The position numbers were made by a program, and so were the translations under genes. From positions 496,001 through 560,000 of the forward strand of contig JAAROD010000087.1 of assembly GCA_012274445.1 (NCBI GenBank): 64,000 nucleotides of DNA, read 5' to 3'. Under the pieces are notes generated by a model that saw only the letters and a list, made by a program, of their open reading frames with translations, was not told the DNA's origin and searched no databases. Shown piece by piece: positions 22,425 to 32,154 of the stretch. Numbering within the stretch: position 1 is the first letter of the stretch; each line of letters begins with the position of its first letter. This stretch comes from Sclerotiophoma versabilis. Taxonomy: Eukaryota > Ascomycota > Dothideomycetes > Pleosporales > Didymellaceae.

Positions 22425-22984
22425 ATGTCCTCTTTCATTACATTCACCTTCCTGTTTGCTCTCGGCATCGACCTTGCATTCGCCGCGCACGCCGGCTTCC
22501 ACGTCCAGTATCCATGGCTGTCCCGCGGTCCAAACCCCAAGACCCGGTCAGAGATAGATCGGTACAATCCTTTCTGCGGTATGTTCCCCTCCATCTCTGC
22601 TCAAGAAGCAGCGTAGGCTGATGTAGAGAAGGGGAGATAGTGCATAACCCCCAGCGATACTCCCGCCGCTCCCGCAGTTTTCTCTCCTTCTCCGGCCATC
22701 CTGGGGACCTTGTGACAGCTCTTTATACCCCGAATAGAGTACCAAGACAGAGAGGTGACTTCTCATCCATCATCCTGCAGGATGTGCCCATCCAGCCTTC
22801 GGGGCAGCTATGTGTGAACGTCACGTTACCTTTCCAGACCGCGGTCGACGAGATGGGAGTCATGTACTTCGAAGCGAGGGATCCGACGACAGGGAATGTA
22901 AAATATTATGTCAGTTGCTCCGGCTTGGCAAATAGTAAAGATTATGCTGATGCAGAGATAGTGCTCGGACGCCAAGATGGCTGA
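22425..22984 (+). CDS. Secreted protein, possibly BIM1/X325-like (model uncertain)
   Basis: The ATG at 22425 starts a convincing signal peptide (MSSFITFTFLFALGIDLAFA) followed by AHAGFHVQYP and ...DRYNPFCG. A His soon after the cleavage site, an aromatic-rich stretch and NPFCG recall fungal copper-binding LPMO-like X325/BIM1 proteins. A donor (GTATGT) follows at about 22579. A later coding stretch to the stop at 22984 reads GDFSSIILQDVPIQPSGQLCVNVTLPFQT...YVSCSG, again like that family. The intron acceptor is unclear. One choice (near 22638) keeps the frame; others need a 1-nt slip, so the gene may be broken. It lies in the peptide-cluster island, but no link to it is shown. Confidence 0.4.
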
Positions 22985-23926
22985 CATGGAGGCTCTACCC
23001 GAGGAACATCCAGCCATGTGTGCGGCTAACAACGAGACGCTTATTCCTATGCCAGATGAGTACTTGTAGACAAAGATTGGAGGGCCGTTGTTTCCTGGAT
23101 TTATGATGTGTGGTTCGCTTCCAAACGTGTATTGCGTGCACGTCCGAGCCAGAAGAGGAGTACCCAACCAGAGAAGGAGCTTTGAAAACGCGATGACTTC
23201 CCATTGTTGATATACCCGAAAACATGTGTGCACGAAAGCAAGCCTCGGTTCCATGTTTGTTACATTTTGTGCGTTGTTTTGTCTGCTGCTGCAAACTCTT
23301 CAGTCCGGGTATAGCAATCCAAAAGAATAGCATGATGAGAGGAGGATACTTTGTTACCGCCGAACTCTACCAGATTTGCACCCCTTTCTCATCTTAACGT
23401 ACAATGGCTCAGCGTAACGGTACTCCACTAGCTTTAAGTGGAGCAGACATCCAGCTGACCATCTCTTCCATTAGTTTGTATCAAATTCAGAGTAGCCATC
23501 GTATTCCTAATGCTATCATACGGTTACTGAGTTGCATCAAAGCGAAATCAGCACAACAGAAAGCGTATTCAGGAACAAGGAGTCTTGATAAAGAGAGATG
23601 GGGGGAATGTTCTCGCTTAAATTGAGGTTGATCAGTATATTGCTCGCGAAGAGCATCAAGGAGGATGGCAACCCAGTCTTACTCTCTAGGCTCCGGCGCT
23701 CTGTACAGGGTGCGAAGAGACTGGACATGATAAGTTTATATGTAAAAAAAAATAACTCTAGATATTGCTTAGCGTTCTATCTCTACATGATTGCTTGGTA
23801 GTCTATTTTTATGTGTACATTGTTCTGTAACGACCGTAGTAAAACCATCCGCTTAAAGAAGGGCCGAAAGTTGGTGAGTTGCGGCGCTCGCCCGTAGAAC
23901 GCGTCCTAGATATTTGTCAAACCCAT
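22985..23926. other. Intergenic, no gene seen
   Basis: Downstream of both the secreted-protein gene and the precursor gene (convergent). It holds only short frames, with an AT-rich stretch near 23730-23860. Confidence 0.4.
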
Positions 23927-24781
23927 TTAAGCGGTCTCGTCAGCATCGACACCGTAAACGTGACGCTTCTCGTTCTGTGCAGTCTCATCGGCATCGACAC
24001 CATAGACGTGACGCTTCTCGTTCTGTGCGGTCTCATCGGCATCAACACCGTAAACGTGACGCTTCTCGTTCTGGGCGGTCTCGTCAGCGTCTACACCATA
24101 GACGTGGCGCTTGGAAAGTTCGTCGGCATCGACACCGTAGACGTGGCGCTTTGTGATCTCGTCAGCATCAACGCCATAGACGTGACGCTTGGAGAGTTCG
24201 TCGGCATCGACACCGTAGACGTGGCGCTTTGTGATCTCGTCAGCATCGACACCGTAGATGTGGCGCTTCTCGTTCTGTGCGGTCTCATCGGCATCAACAC
24301 CATAAACGTGACGCTTCTCGTTCTGGGCGGTCTCGTCAGCGTCTACACCATAGACGTGGCGCTTGGAAAGTTCGTCGGCATCGACACCGTAGACGTGGCG
24401 CTTTGTGATCTCGTCAGCATCAACGCCATAGACGTGACGCTTGGAGAGTTCGTCGGCATCGACACCGTAGACGTGGCGCTTTGTGATCTCGTCAGCATCA
24501 ACGCCATAGACGTGACGCTTGGAGAGTTCGTCGGCATCGACACCGTAGACGTGGCGCTTTGTGATCTCGTCAGCATCAACGCCATAGACGTGGCGCTTGG
24601 AGAGTTCGTCGGCATCGACACCGTAGACGTGACGCTTGTCGACCGCGCCAGAGTGATAGGCATGGTTGGTCGAGTCCTCGGCGCGGCGAGCCAAGTCAAC
24701 GACAGGAACCGCTGCGGCGTGAGCAGGGAGGACGTTCAGGCCGATGCTGGCGAGGCTGAGTATAGCGATAGTAATCTGCAT
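23927..24781 (-). CDS. Repeat-core RiPP precursor (17 x HVYGVDADE with KR sites)
   Basis: Single exon, 284 aa from the ATG at 24781 (15 codons inside a longer open frame; chosen because it begins a signal peptide, MQITIAILSLASIGLNVLPAHA). A short pro-region ends in DKR. Then come 17 units of the 9-residue core HVYGVDADE, with one HIYGVDADE (tenth copy). Seven-copy and four-copy runs alternate the spacers LSKR and ITKR. Separate runs use TAQNEKR (two copies, then three). The last copy ends TA-stop. KR before every core fits Kex2 cleavage in the Golgi. This is the architecture of UstA/PhomA/AprA-type dikaritin precursors and of mating-factor precursors. With one Tyr per core and UstYa and tyrosinase genes next door, a cyclised RiPP is the better reading. 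The product is not known to me. Confidence 0.85.
   Translation of the reverse strand: MQITIAILSLASIGLNVLPAHAAAVPVVDLARRAEDSTNHAYHSGAVDKRHVYGVDADELSKRHVYGVDADEITKRHVYGVDADELSKRHVYGVDADEITKRHVYGVDADELSKRHVYGVDADEITKRHVYGVDADELSKRHVYGVDADETAQNEKRHVYGVDADETAQNEKRHIYGVDADEITKRHVYGVDADELSKRHVYGVDADEITKRHVYGVDADELSKRHVYGVDADETAQNEKRHVYGVDADETAQNEKRHVYGVDADETAQNEKRHVYGVDADETA
23930..24620 (-). repeat. Tandem 39/48-bp coding repeat array
   Basis: Seventeen tandem units encode the peptide cores: 39 bp with LSKR or ITKR spacers, 48 bp with TAQNEKR. Unit order is (LS,IT) x3, LS, TAQNE x2, then (IT,LS) x2, TAQNE x3 and a final truncated unit. The block (IT,LS) x2 plus TAQNE units therefore occurs twice. 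That implies a segmental duplication within the array rather than simple unit-by-unit growth. Confidence 0.85.
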
Positions 24782-24802
24782 TGTTGGAGTTTGGTGGTGA
24801 AG

Positions 24803-24890
24803 AGATGCTTTTGTTGAGCAAGGCAAAAAGAGTGGCTTGTTGAAAAGTAGATGCTTTTGTTGGGGCGAAGCGAAAAGAGTGGCTTGTTGA
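24803..24890 (+). repeat. Two-copy tandem repeat just upstream of the precursor gene
   Basis: AGATGCTTTTGTTG...AAAAGAGTGGCTTGTTGA occurs at 24803-24843 and again at 24849-24890 (41 and 42 bp, a few differences). It starts 22 bp upstream of the precursor ATG, so it lies in its 5' leader or core promoter. It could be a duplicated regulatory or leader element. Confidence 0.7.
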
Positions 24891-25150
24891 TGGGATGTTG
24901 TTGATTCTGGTCGTGCCCTTGAGTATTAATGCTTTTCACAATCTCAAGGAATACGCCTCCTTCCAGAAGGAACATCCATAGGACCGATCAAAATCTGCTA
25001 TGGCCACATGGTAGGTCAGCACTCTGTCGTGGTTGAGTTTGACGTGTTTACAGTCGGAACAGGGTCCACGTAGAGATCAGGGTCATACCATGAAGCTCGT
25101 AAGCATTGCGAATGAGATTTTGCTATTGATTCCAAACCTGATGAGAGTAA

Positions 25151-25478
25151 GGACCGACGTAAGTCCGAGAAAGGCGTCTTATAACTTCGAATATGCTTTT
25201 TCTAGCGTCGATACACAAGGGACATGAAAGTAGGTAAGACTCTAGATCCAACAGATTCTGAACTTGTTCCTTGTCAGTACGACACTTGGAATGTGCCCCA
25301 TGTTGCAAACCTCGTATTGTTCTGCCCATAGGAATTCTGGACTAGTAGGTTTTGTGTCTAATCGCCTTGTACTTATCATACTATAGACCGGTAAGAGTGC
25401 TAAGGGCGCGGACCGACGGGAGTCTGAGACAGAGACGCCTTGTATAACTTCGAACATACTTTGTCTAGGGTCAATACG
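25151..25478 (+). repeat. Diverged direct repeat pair (about 65 bp)
   Basis: The 25151-25214 copy (GGACCGACGTAAGTCCGAG...TATAACTTCGAATATG) recurs at 25409-25478 (GGACCGACGGGAGTCTGAG...TATAACTTCGAACATAC), about 258 bp apart. Mostly transitions separate them. They could be remnants of a dead repeat element. Confidence 0.55.
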
Positions 25479-26351
25479 ATCAGTGCATAAACGGTCAGAT
25501 CTGAGTACGTGTTATGGTAGTTCTGCTAGCTTCTTCATGTTACGAAAGGGTCCGATTTCCTGTCCGTACACCCATGGATCTGCAAAGAGAAACAATCAGC
25601 GCTGAGCTACGATCCCGTGCGAACAATGTCCCGTGGCTGGACGTCTAAAGTTACTAGGATACGTGTCGATGAGCCGTGGATACCGCCCGTATGAGATGTT
25701 TCGTTTGTGTTGATGTGTTATCAATGGACCCATATGTTTGATCAACAGTTTGGGAGATGACTTTATTCAGCAAGTAGTAACAAGGACGTGCGAAAACCGG
25801 AGCTTCTTAAGTTTGATTAGTGGTCTCATGCAAGCTAGTACAGCGTTTCCGCCATAGCACGTATGTCATTGATGTAACTAAGTTGCCTGCTCAGTAGCTT
25901 GCTATCGTGTAAAGCGCAACACCATCGCAGTCTGGTGCAAGACTGCCAGAGAGTACAGGAGTTAACCTGCAGCATGTATATCTTATTCCTGGTCCATCAT
26001 TCCCAAGCCGAGCCGAGTCAAATCCTCCCCTTGTCTGGTCGACCATCATTACCACTAAAGAGGAACAGTAAAATAGTGCATGCTTCAGTTGTAGTGCATA
26101 TGTTATGATTTGGTGGACGGTTGGTAGTGTAAAGGTGAGGTCGGCACCACCCGCTGACGCCAAGGACCTGGATCGGTGACATGGGCCTTGGCTGAGCTTC
26201 TTTGAGCCTCATCTTTCCATTCTTACTGCCTACCTCTTTGCCCTGACCGTAAAAGGACGGTGATAATCTGTTACACGAACCTTCTCGAACTTCATCGACT
26301 GACCAACTGGCGAGCAAGAAGCCCGACCCTGGGTGCAGCCATTACCTCAAC

Positions 26352-26690
26352 CGTTACAGCTTTCAGGGTTCGAAAAGATGCAAGACACCGGGATCACCAT
26401 CGTGGCCGATCCCGACTGTATGGCCGCCAGCTAGCAAGGGGCGAGTTAGTGGGGCGGGAGTGGGGACATCTATCTAAGCAAGGCGCTAGACTGCATATAA
26501 TCTGCGTACAGACACTTACGGTATACTAATTAGTGGGCAATCGATGTACAAAGTTTCATTAGGCCTTGTGTAAGGTTTTTCGGATAGAGCTGCACCCTAC
26601 TAGCGGCCGGCCATACAGTCGGGATCGGCCGTGAGGGCGGTCCCGGTGTCTTACGTTAGTGCGCCTTTCCTGACCCTGAAAGCTGTGACG
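26352..26690. repeat. Imperfect inverted repeat (hairpin or MITE-like)
   Basis: The arm at about 26352-26434 (TTACAGCTTTCAGGGTTCG...GGCCGATCCCGACTGTATGG) matches the reverse complement of about 26592-26690. The best block, GGCCGATCCCGACTGTATGG, is identical. Arms of 80-100 bp flank about 155 bp. No open frame or TA-flanked end was identified. Confidence 0.6.
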
Positions 26691-27057
26691 TTGCAGTCTT
26701 CGTTCACTGCGCATATTTGCTTTTAGCCCCTGCATAAGTCGATCCAGTTTTGTTAGGAGCAGGGTTGTTTTTGCAGAGCCGTAAATTGCCTTGCTTGTGC
26801 TTCCCTGCTTACTGGCGCTCTCCATGTTGTCGACGATATCCTCGGAACTTGGAAACGGCTAAGGGCTCTGGTGAGTAGAGCATTTCGGCACTACTTCTCC
26901 TCTTGCCTCAATCTTCTGGATAATGCGCGACTTTCCTATCCAAGTGAGAGCGGATACTGCCATAGATGTGTTTATACTGTTAGCCCGCTGTTGGTGCTGA
27001 TCAGTCTCCTCGTCTCTCTCCGTTCCCCCCAACGCACCACCCCGCCAGCACACCAAG

Positions 27058-27730
27058 ATGCTTCCTAAATTCCGGAAACCCCAACTACACGGTCTCTCCC
27101 ACGGCCTGCTCGCGGCGCTGGGCGTCTGCCTCGTCCTGAATCTGGGCGCTTTCATCTTCTCCCTCCGCATCTTAACGCGTGGAACGAGGGGATACAGTGC
27201 GCCATATCCCAGCTTTCACTCACACTCATGACTAACGTACAGTAGCCTACCTCACCGGCGACCGGCCTCGCGAGCTCCCGCTACGGGTTCGCACCATCCA
27301 AGCCGCGTTCCATGACGACCCTTCCTACTACGCGATGGAAGGCATACCCGCCTGGGCTGAATGGAACGCCATCCGCCCTCCCGGCAAGGGCTTTGTTTTC
27401 CTAGGGAAGGAGCACTTCGCATTTGGGGTGTCGATGTGGCACCAGATGCATTGCCTTAACCACATCCGCTCGACACTTGTCAACGGGGACGATGGGTCGG
27501 ATCATACAGAGCACTGCTTCCATTACCTACGCCAGGGGATTCTCTGCGCCGCCGACACAACCCTGGAGGCGGGCGGTACGGGCATGAAATTGGCTAACGG
27601 GGATAAAGTCGCTGCGGGCGTAAACTCCGTGCATACTTGCCGGGACTGGAGACAGGTGCATGATTGGATGGAGGGCCAGCATGAAAAGTGGACGCCGGAC
27701 ATGTATGAGAGATTTCAGGAGGCTAGTTGA
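27058..27730 (+). CDS. UstYa-family oxidase (DUF3328)
   Basis: Two exons, 27058-27196 and 27243-27730, with a 46-bp intron (GTGCGC...ACTAAC...ACAG), giving 208 aa. One N-terminal membrane helix (GLLAALGVCLVLNLGAFIFSL, residues 16-36) precedes the soluble domain. Both hallmark HxxHC motifs are present: HQMHC at 113-117 and HTEHC at 134-138, the second followed by FHYLRQGILCAADTTLE. In ustiloxin, asperipin-2a, phomopsin and related pathways these proteins oxidise and macrocyclise the Kex2-released core, often at the Tyr phenol. It is divergent from the repeat-core precursor and convergent with the tyrosinase. Only one UstYa gene is visible here; known dikaritin clusters often hold two or more. 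Confidence 0.88.
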
Positions 27731-28090
27731 CATAGTGAGTATGGGATGGACGGGATAGTGAATATGGGTGCGCATAAGAAATATCAAGATTATACGTGGT
27801 GTGAGAACTATACAAGTATTCTATGGGCTCTATGTAAGAGGGTGCGTGACTATGTGCGTAGAGTCATTTGATTAGGGCACCTCGCTCCCCGTTTCCCTTT
27901 ACCAAGAATGAGAAGCCAGGTAAGTGGACGTGGAGAATCAGGGTAGAGCAGAACTTTAACTCGAGTGAACGTGACCCTGATATGATTGCCACATCGAAGA
28001 TTGCGGTAAAAGCATAGTAAATAGTCTACCTCTACATACCCTTTACAAGTAAAAATTCCAAGAAATAACGTCATTCTAGTCTGGTACCCG
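27731..28090. other. Convergent intergenic between UstYa and tyrosinase
   Basis: 360 bp holding two 3' ends. There is no coding signal. Confidence 0.45.
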
Positions 28091-29372
28091 TCAATCCTCG
28101 TCCGCATACCGATAACACAACGGCCAACCCTCCGTATCAAATACCCTCCTCGGCGCCACAGGTACACTTTGAACGTCAAAGGGCATCTGATGATCTGCGT
28201 GCGCGTCGAGCTCGTAGCGTGGGTCGGTCATATTGTGCGTGTTGAGGGGCATGCCAGAGAAGGCGGCGAAGTTTGATGGATGGTGGCGCTGCCACTGTAC
28301 AACTCATGTCAGTAAGGCTGTACTGCAGTAGAATTGTGGAGCTGGAAGGTATCATGGGGTTATGCCGTGTACCTTATTCCACAACCGGTCAAGCTGCGCA
28401 TGATGCAGCCAAAAAAGTGGGTCATTAGGCGTAAAGCTTATTGCCATGTCCTGACAATCCTCCTCCGGCACGACCTTCGGGCAGTCTCCCGCCAAGTCGC
28501 CTCCAACGAAATTGTGTACGTGGTTGTGCATTAGTGTCATTGCATACTGAAACCTGAAGAAGTCGCCCGTGGTTTGCTCGGTCGAGTTGCGCACAAACTC
28601 CGGACCGAGGGTGCGGTTCTGAGGCAGCTCATGAGGGAACCAGCCGGTTAGGAGCGTCAGGTTCCTTCGTAGCGGGTGTGGGATGGGCCAGGCAAGCTCG
28701 AAGTTTCCGGTGGATACGGCAAAAGCGCCGGTGGTGACGGTACAGTCGGCCTCAGGGGAGGAGTCACAGTCCCCTGTTCGACCCAGCCCATACTCCGGCG
28801 AGTCCTCGAACACTGGCGAGTCGAACAAGTCTGCGTGATCACGGGACCAGTCCCAGTATGGAGTTGGCCCGCTGTACCCGCATGTTTGGCGGAGGGAGTT
28901 GTCGAATAGGTAGGTAAACCAGCGGTCTGCACTCACGTAAGCATCTGCTCGGGGAAGGATTGAGAGGGAAAGACGGAGGGACGGAACGCACGCCAGGGCA
29001 AGAAGTAGGCATTCCTATGCGCGCTGTTTTCCACTGAAGCGTGCGAGTAAGAGAAGTCGTCATACAGGCTCCTCTTCCCCTCAAGCACTGTCTGGTCCTT
29101 CGTCAAGGACAGCCGTTCGTGTCGTATGCTTGCCAAGCACTACTCGGCATCAGCAACGTTCGCGCTACCTAGGGTGAGGGAGGAGAGCGCACCTTTACAG
29201 CTCCCACCCACTCGGCTTTCTCGCTATGCGTCAATGTCCGCCACTCCTTGCGTGTCAGGAGCTTGCTGCACCTTTGTGGTTTTGTCTCGTTCCATTCCTG
29301 AGCATTTGAGAGTTGGGCGCTGGGGAGGATGGCGAGGACGCAGAGAAACAGAATTGAATAGCTTATGGTCAT
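28091..29372 (-). CDS. Secreted tyrosinase (type-3 copper oxidase)
   Basis: Four exons, 29372-29193, 29139-28992, 28926-28373 and 28294-28091, joined in frame to 361 aa. A signal peptide (MTISYSILFLCVLAILPSAQLSNA) starts it. The CuA site shows His93, His101 and His110 (YSH...AHRNAYFLPWHRW), with the last created exactly by the exon 2-3 junction. CuB shows MHNHVHNFVGGDL (His243/His247) and NDPLFWLHHAQLDRLW (His284/285). The motif TPYWDWSRDH is typical of the short fungal tyrosinases found in RiPP clusters, such as UstQ of ustiloxin. The likely reaction is ortho-hydroxylation or oxidation of a Tyr side chain in the secretory route. The gene is head to head with the N2227 methyltransferase. Confidence 0.92.
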
Positions 29373-29920
29373 TATCCAGCCAGAAAGAGAACAGACAACT
29401 GACAGAGAGATGATGAGGTCGCGATAGTTGAAATGTAACCGAAAGCTTAAGTAGTCAGCTTGCTATGTTAAGGCATGAAAAGAGTGCTGTTCGCGGAATA
29501 GCTCTACCAACTTCATTACATGGAATCTAGAAGTTTGTATATGATACAATGACGATTCATCGCTAGCTGCTGTAATCAGGATTTCTATCCATTAGTCGAA
29601 TATTAAAAGAGCTAAGCGATGTCAGCCTTATACATATAGTCGAGTATCCCTGCTCCGAAGCTCCACCTGCAAAGCTTATGTCGGGTATTATGAAACCGTG
29701 TATCATGAAAGAAAGCATCTTCTTCGGCACGCTTGTGATCGACTACTACCACTAATGTACAGCCTGTTTCGGATGTCACAACAGTTACCTTATCTTCTAG
29801 AAAGTATCTCACTGTATCATCAGCTCAAACTACCTTTCCCACTTCCTGCCCACTCCTTGTGCTACCAACAGCAAGAACCACACTCCTCAACCAAACCCGT
29901 CTGAAGCCACAAGTATAACG
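29373..29920. promoter_or_regulatory. Divergent intergenic, tyrosinase / N2227 methyltransferase
   Basis: 548 bp between outward-facing ATGs at 29372 and 29921. No specific operator was recognised. Confidence 0.35.
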
Positions 29921-31391
29921 ATGCGCACCTCCATATACCTCACCCGCTTCCTCACTCTCCTCCTCTGCCTCGTCTTCCCCCTCTACCTCGCCCTCCGTGG
30001 CCCCACCTCGTTGGCTGACATTGCACTTTTCTTCTCCTCCCTTTCCGAGCGCGCAGCAGCCCTTCACATCGCGCTCACCTCCCCGCTTCCCGCCCCTCTC
30101 GCGCCAATCTCTAAAAAAGGCTTTGAAGCTTCCGCCGAGCTCGCCAAACCTGTGCGCGCACCTGAAGGTGAGAGAAGGAAGAGATACCCTTCCTTGCCTA
30201 ACGGACTGGCACACTGCATCAATTCCTTCGAGCAGTACCCGTTCCTCGCCGATCAAGTGCTCCAACGGAAGCATGCGCGGTATGCCAAGCAGACGCCCGC
30301 GCAGAAGGCTATAGGCACCAAGCTCGGCTATCCTGCGCACTTTGAGAAAGCCAGGAAGGGGATTGAGGTGAACGCCCGGTTCTCGGAACAGATCGCGCAA
30401 ATTGCAAGGGAGTTTTACCACACCGGCCCGCGAGCGCTGGAGGATGAGGAAGATGCTGAGTTCGGAGTTGTGGACCTGGCGTTTGGACACCTTTCGCGAG
30501 ACTGGAGCACGCAGGGCGCAAAGGAGAGGCAGGCCGTGATTCCACCTGTTCTGCATGGGCTTGAGAAACATTTTGGCGAGAACAGGAGAGAGAAGAAGGT
30601 GCTTGTACCTGGAAGCGGTATGGGTAGGCTGGCAAGCGATATCGCTGATCTTGGTGCGTCCATCTTACTTCGTTGAGTCGAAGGCGCGGTCTCACATCGG
30701 CACAGGCTACGAAGTCACGGCCAACGAGCTGGACTATGGCTCTATCCTGGCCTACCACCTGCTAACGAACCACACGAGCTCGCTGCACCAGCACACCTTG
30801 CAGCCCTTTGTGACCAAATGGACGCATCAGGCCAACCCCTCCTCGCGCTACTCCACCCTAACAGTGCCAGACCACTGGCCAAACAAGGCCGTTAAGCTTG
30901 TTGAGGGCGACTTCTTGGAAATGTTCCCCCAAGACGGTGAGTTCGATGCCGTTGTCAGCCTGTTCTTCATCGACATTTCTGAGAACGTGGTTGACTTCCT
31001 GAGCAACATACATCGGCTGCTGAAGCCTGGTGGAGTTTGGATCAACCTTGGACGTACGTCACTGTCCCTCCCTTCTCAAACACTAACCTTCGTACTCTTC
31101 TTGAGATCCTTTCACCGCCGAACTTGGGTTAACATGTATACAGCGCTGAAATATGGTACCCACACCGCTATCCAGCTCTCCGCGGAGGAGGTGCTCCAAC
31201 TGGCAGATTTGCTCGGCTTCGATGTGGACCACACATCAAGGAAGAGCATCGACAGCCTGTATGCCGAACAGCCGGAGACATTGTTGAAGTTCACTTATGG
31301 TGAGTGCCTGCCGTTTTCTTGTGAGGATTAAGGATGGTCACTGATAGGATGGGCAGTTACGCAGTTCTGGTCGGCGACGAAGAGGGTGTAA
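29921..31391 (+). CDS. N2227-like (carnosine-type) N-methyltransferase
   Basis: Four exons, 29921-30653, 30706-31053, 31144-31299 and 31348-31391, joined to 426 aa. The family fingerprint is clear: VLVPGSGMGRLASDIA (SAM motif I, near residue 225-240), GYEVTANELDYGS created across the first junction, LVEGDFLEMF, VVSLFFIDISENVVDFL and LLKPGGVWINLGPLKYG. Family members methylate the imidazole of histidine in carnosine or anserine-like substrates, and in some cases protein histidine. The N-terminus carries a hydrophobic segment (YLTRFLTLLLCLVFPLYLAL), so membrane or secretory location is possible, which is unusual for the family. It may be an ordinary conserved gene or a cluster enzyme acting on the N-terminal His of each core. 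Confidence 0.85.
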
Positions 31392-32154
31392 ATCGGGGGT
31401 TGTTTAGTCTTTGCTTCCAGGCTTAGAGCTAGACACCTTGAGAGTTACCGCGGCGTTTGGAGATAGTCGTTTATGCTAGGCTTCATTGGGTAACCGCCGA
31501 GGGCCAATCGAATTGCTAAGAGGGGCAGGAAGTTGAACTACACTCCTACAGTCTATTAGCGGGATTTTAACAACATTGATTGCAGCTATAACTGTAAGCT
31601 AAGCGTAATTGCAAATATATGTAAGATTATTGATAAGTATAACAGTACCTATTCTGCCTACGCTAGCTTACTCTACTCTGTTTCGAAACCTGAATATTCT
31701 AACAGCAGCTTATTCTATGTTAACAATGTCCATACATATGCATCTGATAGTATCATAACATAAGAAAGCAATGAACATACTATAGAGCAGCGTAGCTACA
31801 GCATTGTTCTTGACTAAGCAGTGATGTGGAAATTAGTCGTTGCGTGCACGGACACGGTAGCGCGTGGCTTGGGTGGCTCGCCCGCCATCTCGGTCTACGT
31901 CAGCAAACACGTTGCATCTTCGCAAGTCAATTGGCTGCAACACTACAAGTTCACGTTGGCCCTTCGATTGACTTTCTCACGTCGAGATCTGCATTTGGAG
32001 CGTGTCGTAAATGTATGCGAAGATCTTCCGGTAGTTCACGCATCTCTCTGCCCGCACGTGGCATCGTTACTCCGTCATGTCGAATCGCGCTTTCGACACC
32101 ACGAAGCTTGGTTCTGGCTATGGCTTTGAGAGCTTCCCCCAGAAGAGGCTGGAA
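31392..32154. other. Intergenic with AT-rich transposon relic
   Basis: 31560-31800 is AT-rich and gene-free. At 31844-31857 lies GTGCACGGACACGG followed by TA, identical to the tip of the Fot1-like terminal repeat at 18900-18913. From 31860 on it is the 5' flank of ALG5. Confidence 0.5.
31831..31859 (-). repeat. Orphan Fot1-like terminal-repeat fragment
   Basis: Read on the minus strand from 31857 it starts CCGTGTCCGTGCAC, the first 14 bases of the nested element's terminal repeat, preceded by TA. Similarity then fades (GCAACGA versus CCAACGA). The upstream AT-rich stretch may be the decayed body. No matching left end was found. Confidence 0.55.

Larger units (their letters stand above)
24891..27057. 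other. Long gap inside the peptide cluster; degenerate repeats, no gene seen
   Basis: About 2.2 kb between divergent precursor and UstYa genes. It holds a pair of diverged direct repeats (25151-25214, 25409-25478) and an imperfect inverted repeat (about 26352-26434 with 26592-26690). I searched the translated frames for HxxHC, P450 or methyltransferase signatures and saw none. Confidence 0.4.

Noticed and set aside
23927..24781. Considered as an alpha-type mating pheromone precursor because of the KR-spaced repeats.
   Set aside because: The core lacks the Trp/Cys-rich, Gly-Gln-Pro type features usual in ascomycete alpha-pheromones, and copy number 17 with UstYa and tyrosinase neighbours favours a RiPP. 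Not formally excluded.
23879..24817. Long plus-strand open frame (312 codons) opposite the precursor, rich in VDTVDVAL-type repeats.
   Set aside because: It is the antisense shadow of the tandem repeat. Repeats whose unit length is a multiple of three keep frames open, and it lacks a signal peptide or sensible domains.
29825..30571. Minus-strand 248-codon frame opposite the N2227 methyltransferase.
   Set aside because: No motif, and the opposite strand has a clear SAM-methyltransferase reading with consistent splice sites.
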